A DNA stretch of 64,000 nt, taken from the NCBI GenBank assembly GCA_031539345.1, contig JAVKMO010000027.1:62001-126000 (forward strand), given 5' to 3'. The translations under genes were made by a program, and so were the position numbers. Each line of letters opens with the position of its first letter. The stretch's first letter is position 1. Shown piece by piece: positions 62,555 through 64,000 of the stretch. Under the pieces are notes generated by a model. That model saw only the letters and a program-made list of their open reading frames with translations, made no database searches and had not been told where the DNA came from. This DNA comes from JAVKMO01 sp031539345 (GTDB lineage: Bacteria; Bacteroidota; Bacteroidia; Chitinophagales; Chitinophagaceae).

Positions 62555-63742
62555 CTAAAAAAAAGCCGACTCAGCTTTGGGTTTATTGATCATCTGCTGT
62601 GTGATGATTTGATATTTTTTATGTAATTGTTTATAGTCGTCTAAACTTGGTTGTGCAATAAATTCGGCTTGTTCTAAAACGCTTTCAACAATATCGGCGA
62701 TTTCTAAAAATTTAATTTTGTTGTCTAAAAAAGCACTTACGGCTTCTTCGTTGGCGGTGTTTAAAATGCTTGGAAAATTGCCCCCTTTGGCAAGAGCATC
62801 TTTTGCTAATTGCAAGCAACGAAATGTTTTGATGTCGGGCTCTTCTAAATTTAGCGAACCAATTTGGGCAAACTTTACAGTCTCATGGTGTGTAGAAAGA
62901 CGCTGCGGATACGTCAATGCAAATTGAATGGGAAAACACATACTTGGGGTAGAAAGTTGTGCTTTAATATTGCCATCTTTAAAACAGACAATGCTATGAA
63001 TAATACATTGAGGATGGACTAATACGTCTAATTGTTCTGGGGCAACATCAAACAACCATTTTGCTTCAATCAGTTCTAAGCCTTTATTCATCAAGGTTGC
63101 AGAGTCAATGCTTATTTTTGAACCCATTTTCCATACCGGATGTTGCAAAGCGTGTTCTTTGCGTACATTGATTAAAAAATTCGGCTTACGACCCCGAAAA
63201 GGCCCACCAGATGCCGTAAGAATAATTTTTTCAATGCTGTGTGGCAAATTGTGTTCCCCCATTAAACATTGAAAAATAGCTGCGTGTTCAGAGTCAACGG
63301 GCAATAAAAGAGCATTGTGTTTTTTGCATAAATCCATGATAACATTACCCGCAACAACAATCGATTCTTTGTTTGCCAGCCCAATCGTTTTTCCTTTTTG
63401 AATGGCTTCTACAACAGAAAATAATCCATTGTATCCGCTAATTGCCGCCATCATAAAATCATAATAATCACTTTGTGCAGCCTCAAGAATTGCATCTGTT
63501 CCGCTTGTTACTATAATGTCATAAGCAGACAAGGCTTGTGAGACAGTAGCATATAAATCTGTATTTGCAATAACGACTAAAGCAGGTCTAAATTCGATGG
63601 CTTGTTCAATCAAAAGTGCCGCATTGTTATTGGCTACTAATACAGTGGCTTCAAATTGCTCACTACAATTTCTGATGACTTGTAACGTTTGTGTTCCTAT
63701 AGAACCTGTAGAACCAAAAATTCCTATTTTTTTCTTGTTCAT
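62555..63742 (-). CDS. dxr: 1-deoxy-D-xylulose 5-phosphate reductoisomerase
   Basis: A 395-residue enzyme of the MEP pathway that turns DXP into MEP with NADPH. The start at ATG 63742 gives MNKKKIGIFGSTGSIGTQTL; the in-frame ATG at 63769 would overlap the upstream gene. NADPH motif GSTGSIG (9-15), LANKESIVVAG (about 122-132), the metal site in VDSEHAAIFQCL (about 148-159), GPFRGRK (about 183-189) and SATLMNKGLELIEAKWLF (about 218-235) are all intact. It lies 11 bases downstream of the GH3-family gene. Confidence 0.97.
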   Translation of the reverse strand: MNKKKIGIFGSTGSIGTQTLQVIRNCSEQFEATVLVANNNAALLIEQAIEFRPALVVIANTDLYATVSQALSAYDIIVTSGTDAILEAAQSDYYDFMMAAISGYNGLFSVVEAIQKGKTIGLANKESIVVAGNVIMDLCKKHNALLLPVDSEHAAIFQCLMGEHNLPHSIEKIILTASGGPFRGRKPNFLINVRKEHALQHPVWKMGSKISIDSATLMNKGLELIEAKWLFDVAPEQLDVLVHPQCIIHSIVCFKDGNIKAQLSTPSMCFPIQFALTYPQRLSTHHETVKFAQIGSLNLEEPDIKTFRCLQLAKDALAKGGNFPSILNTANEEAVSAFLDNKIKFLEIADIVESVLEQAEFIAQPSLDDYKQLHKKYQIITQQMINKPKAESAFF

Positions 63743-63753
63743 TTGTATTGTAT

Positions 63754-64000
63754 TTAAATGGGATAACAATAAGGACGAAGTGCGTCTGCGATAATTCTGT
63801 CATTGCTCAATCGAGGAACTTTATTTTGTTCGCCTAATTTACCGATGCTTTTCATGTATAAAATAAACGCATTTTCTTCAACACGTGTAATGTGTAAACT
63901 GTTCAAAACGTTGCCTTGTATGAGGTCTTTGTAGTAAATGTTTTTTTTGCAAAGTTGTTCATTTAAGTCTTTTGCAATGGCAGATAAATCAACTTCACAG
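63754..64000 (-). CDS. GH3 auxin-responsive promoter family protein, C-terminal part
   Basis: Partial: the gene runs off the right edge of the window and its last 81 codons are visible. They contain ITRVEENAFILYMKSIGKLG followed by EQNKVPRLSNDRIIADAL. The GKLGxQNKVPRLSNDR pattern is the C-terminus of the GH3 acyl-acid amido synthetase-like family of Bacteroidota, whose substrates are unknown. It stops 11 bases before dxr on the same strand, so the pair is probably cotranscribed. Confidence 0.8.
   Translation of the reverse strand, partial: CEVDLSAIAKDLNEQLCKKNIYYKDLIQGNVLNSLHITRVEENAFILYMKSIGKLGEQNKVPRLSNDRIIADALRPYCYPI

Overview
The window is AT-rich chromosomal DNA from a member of the Bacteroidota, most likely of the Chitinophagales/Sphingobacteriia side. 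The evidence is a type IX secretion signature (a giant protein with a gliding-type C-terminal domain, a free-standing sorting-tail-like protein, GldD), Bacteroidota-restricted families (DUF5723, DUF4834, a GH3-like protein, the long three-domain IspG, PheS with a Cys4 insertion), promoters of the TTTG/TAnnTTTG type and the absence of clear Shine-Dalgarno sequences. Assignment below phylum is inference.

Layout. 0-7 kb: cold-shock protein, tyrS, DedA protein, acyltransferase-like protein, DUF1761 protein, YdeI-like protein, TPR protein, pheS. 7-9.7 kb: a compact type II restriction-modification operon (C5 methyltransferase, a small frameshifted middle gene, a restriction endonuclease with an NgoFVII-like C-terminus). 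9.7-16.8 kb: maeB, pheA-gldD-SRPBCC, ispG-comF. 16.9-20.4 kb: an uptake operon (porin, MHS-type MFS carrier, small membrane protein). 20.5-23.2 kb: two divergent lipoproteins. 23.3-26.1 kb: a minus-strand block of histone H1-like repeat protein, rpmA, rplU, mreB, tRNA(CAU), rplT, rpmI. 26.3-30.6 kb: sorting-tail-like protein with a C8 tract, three glycosyltransferase-like genes, a sugar nucleotidyltransferase. 30.6-36.6 kb: DUF5723 protein, lipoproteins, gap, a transaldolase-family gene, an Rpn-type nuclease remnant. 36.6-45.8 kb: ABC ATPase, lpxA, sucD, pyrE, nuoN, dacB, dapB, DUF4834, bactofilin, thioredoxin-like protein, acyltransferase-like protein. 45.8-54.5 kb: recG, giant type B T9SS substrate, DCC protein, tRNA-Phe, initiator tRNA, DUF2795, secE, nusG, rlmB. 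54.6-57.1 kb: a graveyard with a DUF3500 lipoprotein (frameshift plus stop), a HupE/UreJ gene (frameshift) and an HNH remnant (truncated plus stop). 57.2-64 kb: bamA, M1 peptidase, dxr and the end of a GH3-family gene.

Most genes are housekeeping and are intact, so the clustered lesions at 54.6-57.1 kb and the single lesion in the restriction-modification operon look like local decay rather than general sequence error. Several conserved gene neighbourhoods are broken up: mreB without mreCD, nuoN without the other nuo genes, secE-nusG without rplKAJL, rpmI-rplT without infC. I found no CRISPR array, rRNA, prophage or intact transposon. The strongest candidates for something new are the three-gene restriction-modification operon with its unrecognised middle gene, and the phase-variation-like C8 tract in the free-standing sorting-tail protein.
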